In this document: piece by piece, positions 33,572 through 42,999 of the stretch
Numbering within the stretch: position 1 is the stretch's first letter
Layout: the number at the start of each line of letters is the position of its first letter
Assembly (NCBI GenBank): GCA_900770195.1
Contig: CAAGJI010000090.1
Span: forward strand, 1-64,000
Direction: 5' to 3'
Source: Oscillospiraceae bacterium
GTDB taxonomy: Bacteria > Bacillota > Clostridia > Oscillospirales > Ruminococcaceae
Length of the DNA stretch: 64,000 bases
Program-made: the position numbers and the translations under genes
Notes under the pieces: generated by a model
Database searches by the model: none
What the model saw: the letters and a program-made list of their open reading frames with translations, nothing else
Told to the model about the DNA's origin: nothing

Positions 33572-34390
33572 ATGTCTAATAATATTTCAGATTACGCAAT
33601 AGGCGTTTTTGATTCAGGCTGCGGCGGTCTTACTGCTGTAAAGGAACTGAACAGGATACTTCCCTGCGAAAACATAATATATTTTGGCGATACAGCAAGA
33701 ATACCATATGGTACAAGAAGCCGTGAAACGGTTTTAAGGTACGCAAAACAGGACGTTGCATTTTTAAGAAGACACCAGATAAAAATGGTTATAGCAGCCT
33801 GCGGAACAGTAAGTTCAACAGTAGGAAACGGCACACTTTGCGAAGATATGCCTTATACGGGAGTTGTTATTCCTGCATCAATGAAGGCAGCTAAAATAAC
33901 AAAAAATAAAAAAGTCGGTGTCATAGGAACAGCAGTTACTGTTAAAAGCCAGAGTTTTGCGAAGACAATAGGAGAACTTGACAGCAGTATTGAAGTCTTT
34001 TCAAAAGCCTGTCCTATGTTTGTTCATCTTGTTGAAAACGGATATACAGACAGAAATAACAAGGTTACAAGACTTGTTGCGGAAGAATACCTTGAACCTA
34101 TGAAGAAAACAGGTGTTGATACATTGATTATGGGTTGCACTCATTTTCCTATAATAAAAGATATAATTCAGGATATTATGGGTGACAAAGTAACACTTAT
34201 AAATACAGGCGAAGAGGCTGCACTTTATGCAAGGAAATGCCTCAGAGAAAAAAATATGCTGAATAATCAGGATAAAAAGGGTAAAAATGTTTTCTATGTC
34301 AGCGACAGCGTTGAACTTTTTACAGAAAATGTTAAAAATTTTCTTTCTGATGATATGACAGGCGACGTTTATCAGGAAGTTGTTTCATGA
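33572..34390 (+). CDS. murI: Glutamate racemase
   Basis: A 272-residue cofactor-independent racemase making D-Glu for peptidoglycan. FDSGCGGLT and YFGDTARIPYG bind substrate. The two catalytic Cys are Cys77 (AACGTVSS) and Cys189 (MGCTHFP). The first motif is usually ACNTAS; here the Asn after the catalytic Cys is Gly, a notable change in a substrate-binding position. AGGGAG precedes the ATG at 33572. Placement after ddl puts D-Ala-D-Ala and D-Glu supply together. An Asp/Glu racemase with other specificity cannot be excluded. Confidence 0.9.
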   Translation: MSNNISDYAIGVFDSGCGGLTAVKELNRILPCENIIYFGDTARIPYGTRSRETVLRYAKQDVAFLRRHQIKMVIAACGTVSSTVGNGTLCEDMPYTGVVIPASMKAAKITKNKKVGVIGTAVTVKSQSFAKTIGELDSSIEVFSKACPMFVHLVENGYTDRNNKVTRLVAEEYLEPMKKTGVDTLIMGCTHFPIIKDIIQDIMGDKVTLINTGEEAALYARKCLREKNMLNNQDKKGKNVFYVSDSVELFTENVKNFLSDDMTGDVYQEVVS

Positions 34391-34412
34391 AAATATTTCG
34401 GAGAATGATTTT

Positions 34413-34835
34413 ATGTCAAAGAAAAAATCAAGATTTATAATCATAACTGAACAGAAAGACCGTGATAATTCTGATAAAATGGAACTTAAAACAGATGGTC
34501 TTATGTGGAAAGACGGGGAACATATTGTTCTTCAATATAATGAATCGAAAGCAACAGGATATGAAGGTTCTGTTATGACAATCAGGGCAGGAAAAGATAC
34601 TGTTTTTGTAAACAGAAACGGCGAATACAGTGCATCTATGGTTATAGAAAAATCAAAAGAACATTATGCGCATTATGAAACACCTATGGGTGGTGTTGAT
34701 GTTTCAACAAAAGCTTATTCAGTAAAAAATAATCTTACTGAAAAAGGCGGTGAAATAGCAATGAAATACGGTGTTTATATAAACGGTATGTTTGCTAATT
34801 TTACAGATATAAAAATAACGGCTGAAGTCGTGTAA
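34413..34835 (+). CDS. DUF1934 family beta-barrel protein
   Basis: A 140-residue protein of the DUF1934 (YwiB) family, a small lipocalin-like beta barrel of unknown function. IEKSKEHYAHYETPMGGVDVSTKA is in the typical central part; the end has YGVYINGMFANFTDIKI. The ATG at 34413 has GGAG nine bases upstream; the longer frame starts inside murI. It directly precedes argS, the same pairing as ywiB-argS in Bacillus. Confidence 0.87.
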   Translation: MSKKKSRFIIITEQKDRDNSDKMELKTDGLMWKDGEHIVLQYNESKATGYEGSVMTIRAGKDTVFVNRNGEYSASMVIEKSKEHYAHYETPMGGVDVSTKAYSVKNNLTEKGGEIAMKYGVYINGMFANFTDIKITAEVV

Positions 34836-34863
34836 ATATAGAATTCAGGAGAATATAAAAAAT

Positions 34864-36555
34864 ATGACAGATTGTATTAAAAATGCACATAACGAACTAT
34901 ATGATATGATAGTTTCTGCATTTGGCAGAATGGTTTCAGAAGGAGATGTTGAGGCAGTTCCTATGCCGGCTTTTATAATTGAAGTTCCGGCTGACAAGTC
35001 ACATGGTGATTTTGCGACAAATGCTGCTATGGTAAGTGCCAGAACTTTTAAAATGGCACCTCGTATGATAGCTGAAAAACTTCTTTCAAAAATGGATTTT
35101 AACGGAACTGTTTTTGAAAAGGCTGAAGTTGCAGGTCCGGGATTTATAAACTTTTTCCTTAACAGAAAATGGTTTTCAGATTGTGTTGAAACTGTTATTT
35201 CTGAAAGTGAAAACTATGGTAGAACAGACCTTGGCAAAGGCAAAAGAGTTCTTGTTGAATTTGTTTCAGCAAACCCTACAGGTCCTATGCATATAGGCAA
35301 CGCAAGAGGCGGTGCTTTAGGCGACGGTATTTCAGAAATTATGTCATGGGCAGGATATGATGTTACAAGAGAATTTTATATAAATGATGCAGGAAATCAG
35401 ATAAAAAAATTCGGTATATCACTTGAAGCAAGATATTTACAGCTTTATAAAGACGGAATTGAAATGCCTGAAGATTCATATCTTGGTGCTGATATAACAG
35501 AACACGCTAAAAATTTTGCGGAAATTAACGGTGATAAATATGTTGACTGCGACAGCGAAACAAGAAGAAAAGCACTCGTTGACTATGCACTTCCGCTTAA
35601 TGAGGCAGGACTTGAAAGAGACCTTGGAAGATATCGTATAAAATATGACAACTGGTTCAAAGAAAGTTCTCTTCACAAAGACGGAAGCGTTGAAAATATT
35701 GTAAAAATGCTTAAAGAAAAAGGCTATACATACGAACAGGACGGTGCTGTTTGGTTTAAGGCTGAACAGTTTGGTGCAGACAAGGATTTTGTTCTTGTAC
35801 GTTCAAATGGCATTCCTACTTATGTTGTACCTGATATTGCTTATCATTACAATAAACTTGTAACAAGAAATTTTGACAAGGCGATTGATATTTTCGGTGC
35901 AGATCACCACGGATATGTTCCAAGACTTAAAGCAGCACTTACTGCACTTGATGTAGATGCATCAAAACTTGATGTTGTCCTTATGCAGATGGTTCGTCTT
36001 GTAAGAGATGGAGAAGTTGTAAAACTTTCGAAAAGAAGCGGTAAAGCAATAACACTTGTTACTCTTCTTGATGATATTCCGATTGACGCTGCAAGATTTT
36101 TCTTTAATCTTCGTGAGGCAAATACTCACTTTGAGTTTGACCTTGACCTTGCAGTTCAGAATTCTTCACAGAATCCTGTTTATTATGCACAGTATGCAAT
36201 TGCAAGAATATGCAGTATGTTCAGAAATCTTAAAGAAGAGGGAATAGAACTTAAAAAGCTTTCATCTTCACAGCTTGATTGCCTTGACAAACCGCAGGAA
36301 ATTGCACTTATTCGTTTTATTGCATCACTTCCTACAGAAGTAAATGCAGCCGCTAAGGCTTATGACCCTTCAAAAATTACAAAGTATGCAGTTGAACTTG
36401 CTTCACTTTTCCACAAATTCTATGACGGATGCAGTGTAAAAAATGCTGAAACTCCTGAAATTCGTGATGCAAGAATGGTACTTTGCGAAGCAGTAAAACA
36501 GACTATGACAAATGTTCTTACAATGCTTAAAATTACTTGTCCGGAAAGAATGTGA
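34864..36555 (+). CDS. argS: Arginyl-tRNA synthetase
   Basis: A 563-residue class I synthetase charging tRNA-Arg, which needs tRNA for amino-acid activation. The N-terminal Add-1 domain is followed by SANPTGPMHIGNARGG (HIGN as HIGH motif), DIFGADHHGYVPRL, and KLSKRSGKAI at the KMSKS position. The C-terminal DALR anticodon-binding domain ends the protein. CAGGAG precedes the start. It is the last gene of the ddl unit. Confidence 0.96.
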   Translation: MTDCIKNAHNELYDMIVSAFGRMVSEGDVEAVPMPAFIIEVPADKSHGDFATNAAMVSARTFKMAPRMIAEKLLSKMDFNGTVFEKAEVAGPGFINFFLNRKWFSDCVETVISESENYGRTDLGKGKRVLVEFVSANPTGPMHIGNARGGALGDGISEIMSWAGYDVTREFYINDAGNQIKKFGISLEARYLQLYKDGIEMPEDSYLGADITEHAKNFAEINGDKYVDCDSETRRKALVDYALPLNEAGLERDLGRYRIKYDNWFKESSLHKDGSVENIVKMLKEKGYTYEQDGAVWFKAEQFGADKDFVLVRSNGIPTYVVPDIAYHYNKLVTRNFDKAIDIFGADHHGYVPRLKAALTALDVDASKLDVVLMQMVRLVRDGEVVKLSKRSGKAITLVTLLDDIPIDAARFFFNLREANTHFEFDLDLAVQNSSQNPVYYAQYAIARICSMFRNLKEEGIELKKLSSSQLDCLDKPQEIALIRFIASLPTEVNAAAKAYDPSKITKYAVELASLFHKFYDGCSVKNAETPEIRDARMVLCEAVKQTMTNVLTMLKITCPERM

Positions 36556-36681
36556 CGGTAAAAATTACAAATTGGTAAAAAATAATATTTTTGAAAAATG
36601 CCTTTAAACAGGTAAAATAAAAGGAAATATTTTGAACAAGCCGAAAATTAACAATTTATACACACAAGTTTCTGTGAAATG

Positions 36682-36690
36682 TGTTACAAT
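36682..36690 (+). promoter_or_regulatory. Extended -10 promoter upstream of the CdaR-like gene
   Basis: TGTTACAAT forms an extended -10 with no good -35 at 17 bp. It lies in the 205-bp gap after argS, which otherwise shows only AT-rich sequence. Confidence 0.6.
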
Positions 36691-36760
36691 ATTGTAATAA
36701 ATAGCAGGAATTAAAAAATTACGGGAATATAATTTAAAACAGAAAGGATTGGCTGTTAAT

Positions 36761-37846
36761 ATGTCAAACAGATTATTTCAGGGATTAATGCATCAGATGA
36801 GAGAAGTTATGGATGCAACTATAGGTGTAGTTGATGAAACTGCAACCACAATTGCCTGTAGTGACCTTACAAAAGTAGGCACAACAAATGAATTCGTATC
36901 ACTCGATTTAAACGATACAACAGATATTTTTATTCGTGACGGATATACATACAAGCCTTTCGGCGTTAAATCAAAGCCGGAATATGCTGTTTTTGTTGAA
37001 GGAACAGATGAACAGGCTGCAAGATATGCAAACGTTCTTGCAATTTCACTTGCAAACGTAAAGCAGTATTATGATGAAAAATACGACAGAAATAACTTTA
37101 TAAAAAATGTTGTTCTTGAAAATGTTCTTCCGGGCGATATTATAGTAAAGGCAAGGGAACTCCATTTCAATGCGGAAGTAAGCAGAGTTGTTCTTCTTAT
37201 AAGAATTGTTTCAACAAACGATATTTCTGCATATGATGTTATCCAGAATCTTTTCCCTGATAAAAGCAAGGATTTCGTGTTCAACATTACAGAAACAGAC
37301 ATCGTTCTTGTTAAGGAAATTAAAAATACTGTTGCAACAAAAGACCTTGAAAAACTCGCCCGTTCAATTGCAGATACTTTAAGTTCTGAATTCTACACAA
37401 GAGTAAACGTTGGTATTGGTACAGTTGTAACAAGTGTAAAGGATCTTTCACGTTCATTCAAGGAAGCACAGATGGCACTTGAAGTCGGCAAGGTATTTGA
37501 CACAGATAAGGTTATTGTAAGCTATGACAACCTCGGTCTTGCAAGGCTTATCTATCATCTCCCGACAACACTTTGCGAAACTTTCTTAAATGAAGTATTC
37601 AAAAGAGGCAGCATAGACTCTCTCGACCACGAAACACTTTTTACAATCCAGAGATTCTTTGAAAATAACCTTAATGTTTCAGAAACTTCAAGAAAGCTTT
37701 TTGTACACAGAAATACACTTGTATACCGTCTTGAAAAAATCAAGAAGCTTACAGGTCTTGACCTTCGTGAATTTGACCATGCAATTATTTTCAAGGTTGC
37801 ACTTATGGTTAAAAAGTACCTTCAGGCGAAGCCGGTTAAATTCTAA
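36761..37846 (+). CDS. CdaR/PucR-type transcriptional regulator
   Basis: A 361-residue regulator with a C-terminal PucR-type HTH (about 300-355; FFENNLNVSETSRKLFVHRNTLVYRLEKI) and a preceding GGDEF-like fold region typical of the CdaR/PucR family. The N-terminal part may sense a ligand, but no domain is recognised with confidence. The ATG at 36761 is set by AAAGGA about 12 bp upstream. It lies 61 bp ahead of ftsE in the same direction, so it may act on envelope division genes; this is inferred from position only. Confidence 0.85.
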   Translation: MSNRLFQGLMHQMREVMDATIGVVDETATTIACSDLTKVGTTNEFVSLDLNDTTDIFIRDGYTYKPFGVKSKPEYAVFVEGTDEQAARYANVLAISLANVKQYYDEKYDRNNFIKNVVLENVLPGDIIVKARELHFNAEVSRVVLLIRIVSTNDISAYDVIQNLFPDKSKDFVFNITETDIVLVKEIKNTVATKDLEKLARSIADTLSSEFYTRVNVGIGTVVTSVKDLSRSFKEAQMALEVGKVFDTDKVIVSYDNLGLARLIYHLPTTLCETFLNEVFKRGSIDSLDHETLFTIQRFFENNLNVSETSRKLFVHRNTLVYRLEKIKKLTGLDLREFDHAIIFKVALMVKKYLQAKPVKF

Positions 37847-37907
37847 AATTTAAAAGAACAGAGTAATAAGAAGAAAAAAGAGAAAATCAATGGAAAGGTG
37901 ATAAGGC

Positions 37908-38744
37908 ATGGTTGAATTTCGTAATGTTTCAGTTACATATGCAAACGGTGTTGATGCACTTTATAATGTCAATTTAGTTATAAATGACGGTGACTTCGCT
38001 TTTGTTGTAGGGCCGTCAGGTGCAGGTAAAAGTACAATGATAAAACTTCTCCTGAAGGAGATAAGCCCGACTTCGGGAGAGGTTGTTGTAAACGGCTATA
38101 AACTTACAAAACTGCCGAAAAGAAAAATACCGTCATTAAGACGTACAATAGGATTTGTATTTCAGGATTTCAGACTTATTCCATCAATGACGGTTTATGA
38201 AAATATTGCATTTGTACTCAGAGTTATAGATTCTCCAAGAAGATATATCAAAAAAAGAGTAAAATATGTTATAAGTCTTGTTGGACTTGAAGATAAGGCG
38301 AATGCATTTCCTGATGAACTTTCAGGCGGTGAAAAACAGAGATGTGCCATTGCAAGAGCACTTGTAAATGACCCTGATTTGATAATCGCTGATGAACCTA
38401 CGGGAAATATTGACCCTGAACTTTCATATGAAATAGTTGAACTTTTGAAAAGTATAAACGACTGCGGTACAACTATTCTTATGGTAACACATGAACATGA
38501 CCTTGTGCGTCATTTTGGCGGAAGAATTATAAACATCAACAAAGGTGAGGTTACATTTGATAACGTTATCAGCGGTGATGCAGTTTCTGAAGCTGCAAAT
38601 ATTATGAACGATATAAACAGCGGAAGCACACAGGTTGTTTATGATGAAAATTACAGAGCCGAACAGTATGATTCATACAGCGGCGATGTTTACGATGAAA
38701 CAGACAACAGGTTTGTACCTGACAATGAAGGCGGTGATTACTGA
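37908..38744 (+). CDS. ftsE: Cell division ATP-binding protein FtsE with acidic C-terminal extension
   Basis: A 278-residue ABC ATPase that with FtsX controls extracellular murein hydrolases. Walker A GPSGAGKST, Q-loop FVFQDFR, signature LSGGEKQR, Walker B LIIADEPTGNIDP and the switch His in MVTHEHD are intact. FtsE normally ends near residue 220-230; here residues 220-278 form an acidic extension with six Tyr. The stop overlaps the ftsX start by one base (TGATG). Confidence 0.95.
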   Translation: MVEFRNVSVTYANGVDALYNVNLVINDGDFAFVVGPSGAGKSTMIKLLLKEISPTSGEVVVNGYKLTKLPKRKIPSLRRTIGFVFQDFRLIPSMTVYENIAFVLRVIDSPRRYIKKRVKYVISLVGLEDKANAFPDELSGGEKQRCAIARALVNDPDLIIADEPTGNIDPELSYEIVELLKSINDCGTTILMVTHEHDLVRHFGGRIININKGEVTFDNVISGDAVSEAANIMNDINSGSTQVVYDENYRAEQYDSYSGDVYDETDNRFVPDNEGGDY

Positions 38745-39649
38745 TGAAACTCAGCGGTATTCAGTACCTTGCAGGTCAGGGAATAGAAAATATATGGAAA
38801 AACAGAATGATGTCTTTTGCGTCATTTTGTGTACTGCTTGTTTCAATACTTATGGTAGGACTTGCTTCGCTTTTCTACATAAACATAACATCTATGATAG
38901 GAAGTGTTGCAGGAAAAAATGAAGTTATTGTCTATATTCAAGATGATGCAACAGAAGAAGATGAAGCATCACTTAAAACACAGCTTGAAAAGATAGGCAA
39001 TATGACAGAAATAAGTTTTTATTCAAAGGATCAGGCTTTTGAAGACCTGAAAAAAAGTATGTCTGACTATGAGGTTCTGTTTGATTCACTTGGAAATGAT
39101 AATCCGCTTATAGATTCATACAGAATAAAAATTGCAGATATAAACCATATGGATGACACAGTGGCACAGATTCAGAAACTTGATTTTGTTTCAAATGTAC
39201 GTGCCCCTTATGATTTTGTCAACATACTTATTCAGCTCAGAAAAATAATAACAATAATAGCACTTGCTGTTATTGCAGCACTTTGTGTTGTTTCTGTAAT
39301 TATAATTTCAAACACAACGAAAGCGTCTGTATTTGCAAGAAGAGAAGAAATTATGATTATGAAGTACGTTGGTGCAACGAATGCATTTATCAGAATACCA
39401 TTCTTTATTGAAGGAATGATAACGGGATTTATGGCAGGACTTGTGGCACTTATACTTACATGGCTAAGCTATGATTCAACAGTTGACCTTCTTACAAATC
39501 AGGTTGATATTTTGAATATTATCGGTGTTGGAAGTATTATATCATTCAGGCAGATTATTGTTCCGGTTGCACTTTGTTATCTTGCTGCCGGTGCGTTTGT
39601 TGGAGCTTTAGGAAGCACAATTTCAACAAGAAAACATCTGAATGTATAA
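38744..39649 (+). CDS. ftsX: Cell division protein FtsX
   Basis: A 301-residue permease-like protein with four membrane segments (about 22-45, 165-190, 220-245, 265-290) and a large extracellular loop after the first, which in Gram-positives contacts a PcsB/CwlO/M23-type hydrolase. The end has the FtsX/MacB-like GSTISTRKHL. It transmits FtsE ATPase cycles across the membrane. The likely partner, an EnvC-like protein, is the next gene, 49 bp downstream. Confidence 0.95.
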   Translation: MKLSGIQYLAGQGIENIWKNRMMSFASFCVLLVSILMVGLASLFYINITSMIGSVAGKNEVIVYIQDDATEEDEASLKTQLEKIGNMTEISFYSKDQAFEDLKKSMSDYEVLFDSLGNDNPLIDSYRIKIADINHMDDTVAQIQKLDFVSNVRAPYDFVNILIQLRKIITIIALAVIAALCVVSVIIISNTTKASVFARREEIMIMKYVGATNAFIRIPFFIEGMITGFMAGLVALILTWLSYDSTVDLLTNQVDILNIIGVGSIISFRQIIVPVALCYLAAGAFVGALGSTISTRKHLNV

Positions 39650-39698
39650 TAAATTAAAAGAGAAAATGAGAAAATGAGAAAACGGAGGTAAGAACCAA

Positions 39699-41183
39699 AT
39701 GTCTAAATTAAAGCTATGGAAGAAACTTACAGCTCTGATTACCTGCGGTGTTTTGACAGTGGGATTCTACACATACAACAGTCCACAGTTTGAAAAACCG
39801 ATTTCAGCGAAAACTACAAGCGAACTTAATGCTCAGAAAGCACAAAATTCCGCTAAAATAAAGGAACTTCAGGGTAAACTTGATAAGTATTCTGCAAAAC
39901 AGGCGGAAGATGAAAAATACCAGAAAATTCTTTCTGAAAAAATGGACAAACAGCAGGAAAATCTTGAAATAATAAATGAAGAACTTTCAAGAATAAAAGA
40001 AGATATTTCAGACAAAGAAGAAAATATTTCTGACCTTGAGAATAAAATGGAACTTCAGGAACAGGATATAAGTGAGGGAATGGATGCATTTAAGCAAAGA
40101 CTTCGTGCCATTTACATAATGGGAAATGATTCACTTGCATCTGCACTTGTCGGTTCAACTGATTTCTATGATTTACTTTCAAAGTACGAACTTATTTCAA
40201 GAGTTTCAAATTACGATAATAATCTTGTAAATGACCTTAAAGATGAATTAAATCAGTATGCATCATCTAAAAAGGATTTACAGAAAGAAAAAGATGAACT
40301 TTCAGTTCAGGAAGAACAGAAAGAAAATAAAAAAGATGAAATGCAGACAGCTCTTGATGAACTGAGTGCAGATTATCAGAAAACTTCTGCAAGTATTGAA
40401 AGCAGTAAGCTTGAAGCTGCAAATGCAAGCAGTGAAATGGCACAGCTGCAAAAGACAAATGAATCAATTGAAAATGAAATCAAACAGATTCAGATAAAAA
40501 TACAGCAGGAAGAAGAAGCAAAGAAAAAGGCAGCACAGCAGGCAGCAGCCGCAGCAGCTGCAAAAACAACCAAAGCAAATGGCGACTCTTCATCTTCAAC
40601 AAAAACAACAACTGCAAAGCAGGATAAAAAAGAAGATGTTAAAAAAGAAGAAGTCAAGGAAACTGTTAAGACAGACAAGGAAGTTGCAGAAGAACCTGTA
40701 ACACAGCCTAAAAAGACTCAGCCTGCAACAGAAGCAGAAGAAGTTACAGAAGCACCTGCACCTTCAACATCTGATTCAGGTTCATGGTCATGGCCTTGCA
40801 CAAGCTATACTATCTCAAGCGGTTTCGGTTACAGATGGGGTTCACTCCACGCAGGTATCGATATAGCAGGCGGCGGTTCAGCACTTGCTTCAAAGAGCGG
40901 TACTGTTATTAAAGTTTCATCGGGTTGCACACATAATTATCCTAAGTCATCAAGCTGCGGATGCGGTGGCGGATATGGTAACTATGTTATCATTTCGCAT
41001 GGCGGTTCGTATTCAACACTTTACGGACATCTTGCATCAGTAAATGTATCTGTCGGTCAGAGTGTTTCAGCAGGACAGGTTATTGGTACAGTAGGTTCAA
41101 CAGGTTTTTCAACAGGTTACCATCTGCATTTTGAAATTCGTGTAAACGGCGGTGCAGTAAACCCAATGAGTTATTTGTATTAA
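39699..41183 (+). CDS. EnvC-like coiled-coil M23 murein hydrolase or activator
   Basis: A 494-residue exported protein. The signal sequence is followed by a long coiled coil (about 40-275), an Ala/Lys/Thr/Glu-rich linker (about 275-365) and a C-terminal M23 (LytM) domain. The zinc ligands are present (HAGIDIAGG giving HxxxD, and HLHFEI giving HxH), so the domain may be an active endopeptidase, unlike degenerate EnvC. A four-Cys loop (GCTHNYPKSSSCGCGGGYG) is inserted in the domain. Position after ftsEX marks it as the hydrolase or activator they control. Confidence 0.92.
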   Translation: MSKLKLWKKLTALITCGVLTVGFYTYNSPQFEKPISAKTTSELNAQKAQNSAKIKELQGKLDKYSAKQAEDEKYQKILSEKMDKQQENLEIINEELSRIKEDISDKEENISDLENKMELQEQDISEGMDAFKQRLRAIYIMGNDSLASALVGSTDFYDLLSKYELISRVSNYDNNLVNDLKDELNQYASSKKDLQKEKDELSVQEEQKENKKDEMQTALDELSADYQKTSASIESSKLEAANASSEMAQLQKTNESIENEIKQIQIKIQQEEEAKKKAAQQAAAAAAAKTTKANGDSSSSTKTTTAKQDKKEDVKKEEVKETVKTDKEVAEEPVTQPKKTQPATEAEEVTEAPAPSTSDSGSWSWPCTSYTISSGFGYRWGSLHAGIDIAGGGSALASKSGTVIKVSSGCTHNYPKSSSCGCGGGYGNYVIISHGGSYSTLYGHLASVNVSVGQSVSAGQVIGTVGSTGFSTGYHLHFEIRVNGGAVNPMSYLY

Positions 41184-41201
41184 TTTAAAAAATAATAATA
41201 T

Positions 41202-41229
41202 TCAGGGCAGTTATTATCTGCCCTGATTT
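41202..41229 (+). terminator. Hairpin between the M23 gene and ctp
   Basis: TCAGGGCAG pairs perfectly with CTGCCCTGA over a 7-nt loop, but only three Ts follow. It is more likely a partial terminator or mRNA-stabilising hairpin. Confidence 0.6.
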
Positions 41230-41252
41230 GCGTAAAAAGGGAAAGGCACAAA

Positions 41253-42458
41253 ATGAAAGAGAAAAATAAGAACGGACAAAAAAACAAAGTCGGAGTTATT
41301 ATAAGCGTTGCAGCTGTAACAGCGGCGGTAACATTTGTATTGACATCATATTTTAATTTGAGAATTTTCAACGGCAAACTTACAAATGTGAATAATTTGT
41401 CGAAAACTTATTCTGAATTAAAAGAAGTCAGCGATTGTATTGATGAAAACTATTATACGGATGCAGATGAGGAAAATGTTAAAAACGGTTTGCTGAAAGG
41501 ATATGTAAGCGGACTTGATGATAAATATTCAAAATATATGACAGCTGATGAATACAGTCAGTTTACAGATACAGAATCAGGCAACAGCACAGGAATAGGC
41601 ATAACTGTTTCAAAAACAGAAGACGGATATATCAAAGTTGAAGAAATTGCAGAGGAAGGACCTGCTGCAAAGGAAAATATAAAAGTCGGCGATGTAATAA
41701 TTTCTGTTGAGGGTGATGATGTTTCAGAACTTGGCTATGAAGAGGCAATTAACAGAATAAAAGGCGAGGACGGAACAAAAGTAAATCTTAGTCTTTTAAG
41801 AAAAAATAATCAGATTGAAGTTACAGCACTCAGAAAAACTTATGAAGTGAAATCAGTTTATTATCAGATGATGAATGAAAATGTTGGTTATATAAGAATA
41901 ACAGGTTTCAGAACGGCAACAATAAATCAGTTCAGTGATGCATTTGCAGAACTTGAAAAAAGCGGAGCAAAAAAATTTATTTTTGATGTGAGAAATAATG
42001 GCGGCGGTTTACTTTCTGCTTTACAGGAAATAATCGACCCTCTTTTGCCTGAAGGCGATATTGCAACAGCAAATTACAAAGGCGGAAAAGTTGAAACTGT
42101 TATAAAATCTGACTCACAGTATATTGATGTGCCTGCTGTTGTTCTTGTAAATGAAAATACAGCAAGTGCGGCAGAACTTTTTTCGTGCAGTTTAAGAGAT
42201 TTTACAGGTGCGAAACTTGTCGGAACACAGACGTATGGAAAAGGCGTTATGCAGAACACCTATAAACTCAGCAGCGGCGGTGCAGTCACATTAACGGTTG
42301 CAACGTATCAGACAACAAAATCAGAATGTTATAACGGAGTGGGACTTATTCCTGATAATGTTGTTGAATCAAATGAAAACGATGGTATAAAATCTGCTGA
42401 CCCTGAAAAAGATGCACAGCTTTCAGAGGCACTCAGCATAATTGAAAATGAAAATTAA
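41253..42458 (+). CDS. S41 family C-terminal processing peptidase with PDZ domain
   Basis: A 401-residue secreted or membrane-anchored serine protease (CtpA/CtpB type). One N-terminal membrane segment (about 14-33) is followed by a PDZ domain (about 105-185; GIGITVSKTEDGYIKV) and the S41 catalytic domain. The catalytic Ser is in NTASAAELF and the Lys in TYGKGVMQ. A role in trimming the neighbouring FtsEX-associated hydrolase is plausible from the gene order but not shown. The ogt start follows 5 bp after the stop. Confidence 0.93.
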   Translation: MKEKNKNGQKNKVGVIISVAAVTAAVTFVLTSYFNLRIFNGKLTNVNNLSKTYSELKEVSDCIDENYYTDADEENVKNGLLKGYVSGLDDKYSKYMTADEYSQFTDTESGNSTGIGITVSKTEDGYIKVEEIAEEGPAAKENIKVGDVIISVEGDDVSELGYEEAINRIKGEDGTKVNLSLLRKNNQIEVTALRKTYEVKSVYYQMMNENVGYIRITGFRTATINQFSDAFAELEKSGAKKFIFDVRNNGGGLLSALQEIIDPLLPEGDIATANYKGGKVETVIKSDSQYIDVPAVVLVNENTASAAELFSCSLRDFTGAKLVGTQTYGKGVMQNTYKLSSGGAVTLTVATYQTTKSECYNGVGLIPDNVVESNENDGIKSADPEKDAQLSEALSIIENEN

Positions 42459-42463
42459 ATTTT

Positions 42464-42970
42464 ATGTATATATGGAAATACAAAACTTCATCTGAATTTG
42501 ATGATATTTTTATGTGCGGTGATGGCGAAAATTTAACAGGTCTTTGGTTTGAAAATTCAAAAGATTCACATAAACATAATATTGAAAAAGCAGTTGAAAA
42601 TGAATCTGTTTTCAAAGATGTTATAAAATGGCTTGATATATATTTTTCAGGAAAAGAGCCTGATTTTAACCCTTCATATAAAATAAATTACACATCGGAT
42701 TTCAGAAAAGAAGTTATAAGCGAAATTGAAAAAATACCATATGGAAAAATAGTAACATATGGTGACATTGCAAAAGTTATTTCAGAAAAAAGAAATATCA
42801 AAAAGATGTCTGCACAGGCAGTAGGTGGAGCAGTCGGATGGAATCCTGTCTGCATAATAGTTCCATGCCACAGAGTTCTTGGACTTGGCGGAAAACTTAC
42901 AGGCTATGGCGGCGGACTCAAAAATAAAATTGCCTTGCTTGAACTTGAAAAAATAAAATATAAAAATTGA
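42464..42970 (+). CDS. ogt: Methylated-DNA--protein-cysteine methyltransferase
   Basis: A 168-residue suicide repair protein that takes the methyl group from O6-methylguanine. The active-site Cys135 lies in IIVPCHRVLG, with the DNA-binding wing (IPYGKIVTYGDIAK) and GGKLTGYGGGLKNKIALLELE behind it. It is fused in transcript to ctp (5-bp gap) and lies ahead of uvrB, starting a DNA-repair stretch. Confidence 0.94.
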   Translation: MYIWKYKTSSEFDDIFMCGDGENLTGLWFENSKDSHKHNIEKAVENESVFKDVIKWLDIYFSGKEPDFNPSYKINYTSDFRKEVISEIEKIPYGKIVTYGDIAKVISEKRNIKKMSAQAVGGAVGWNPVCIIVPCHRVLGLGGKLTGYGGGLKNKIALLELEKIKYKN

Positions 42971-42999
42971 TGATTAACAGGCAATAAGGAAGTGAAAAA

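Noticed and set aside
36620..36697. Short frame starting TTG at 36632 after AAAGGAAAT.
   Set aside because: It runs through the extended -10 promoter at 36682 and has no recognisable product; it probably reflects chance in AT-rich sequence.
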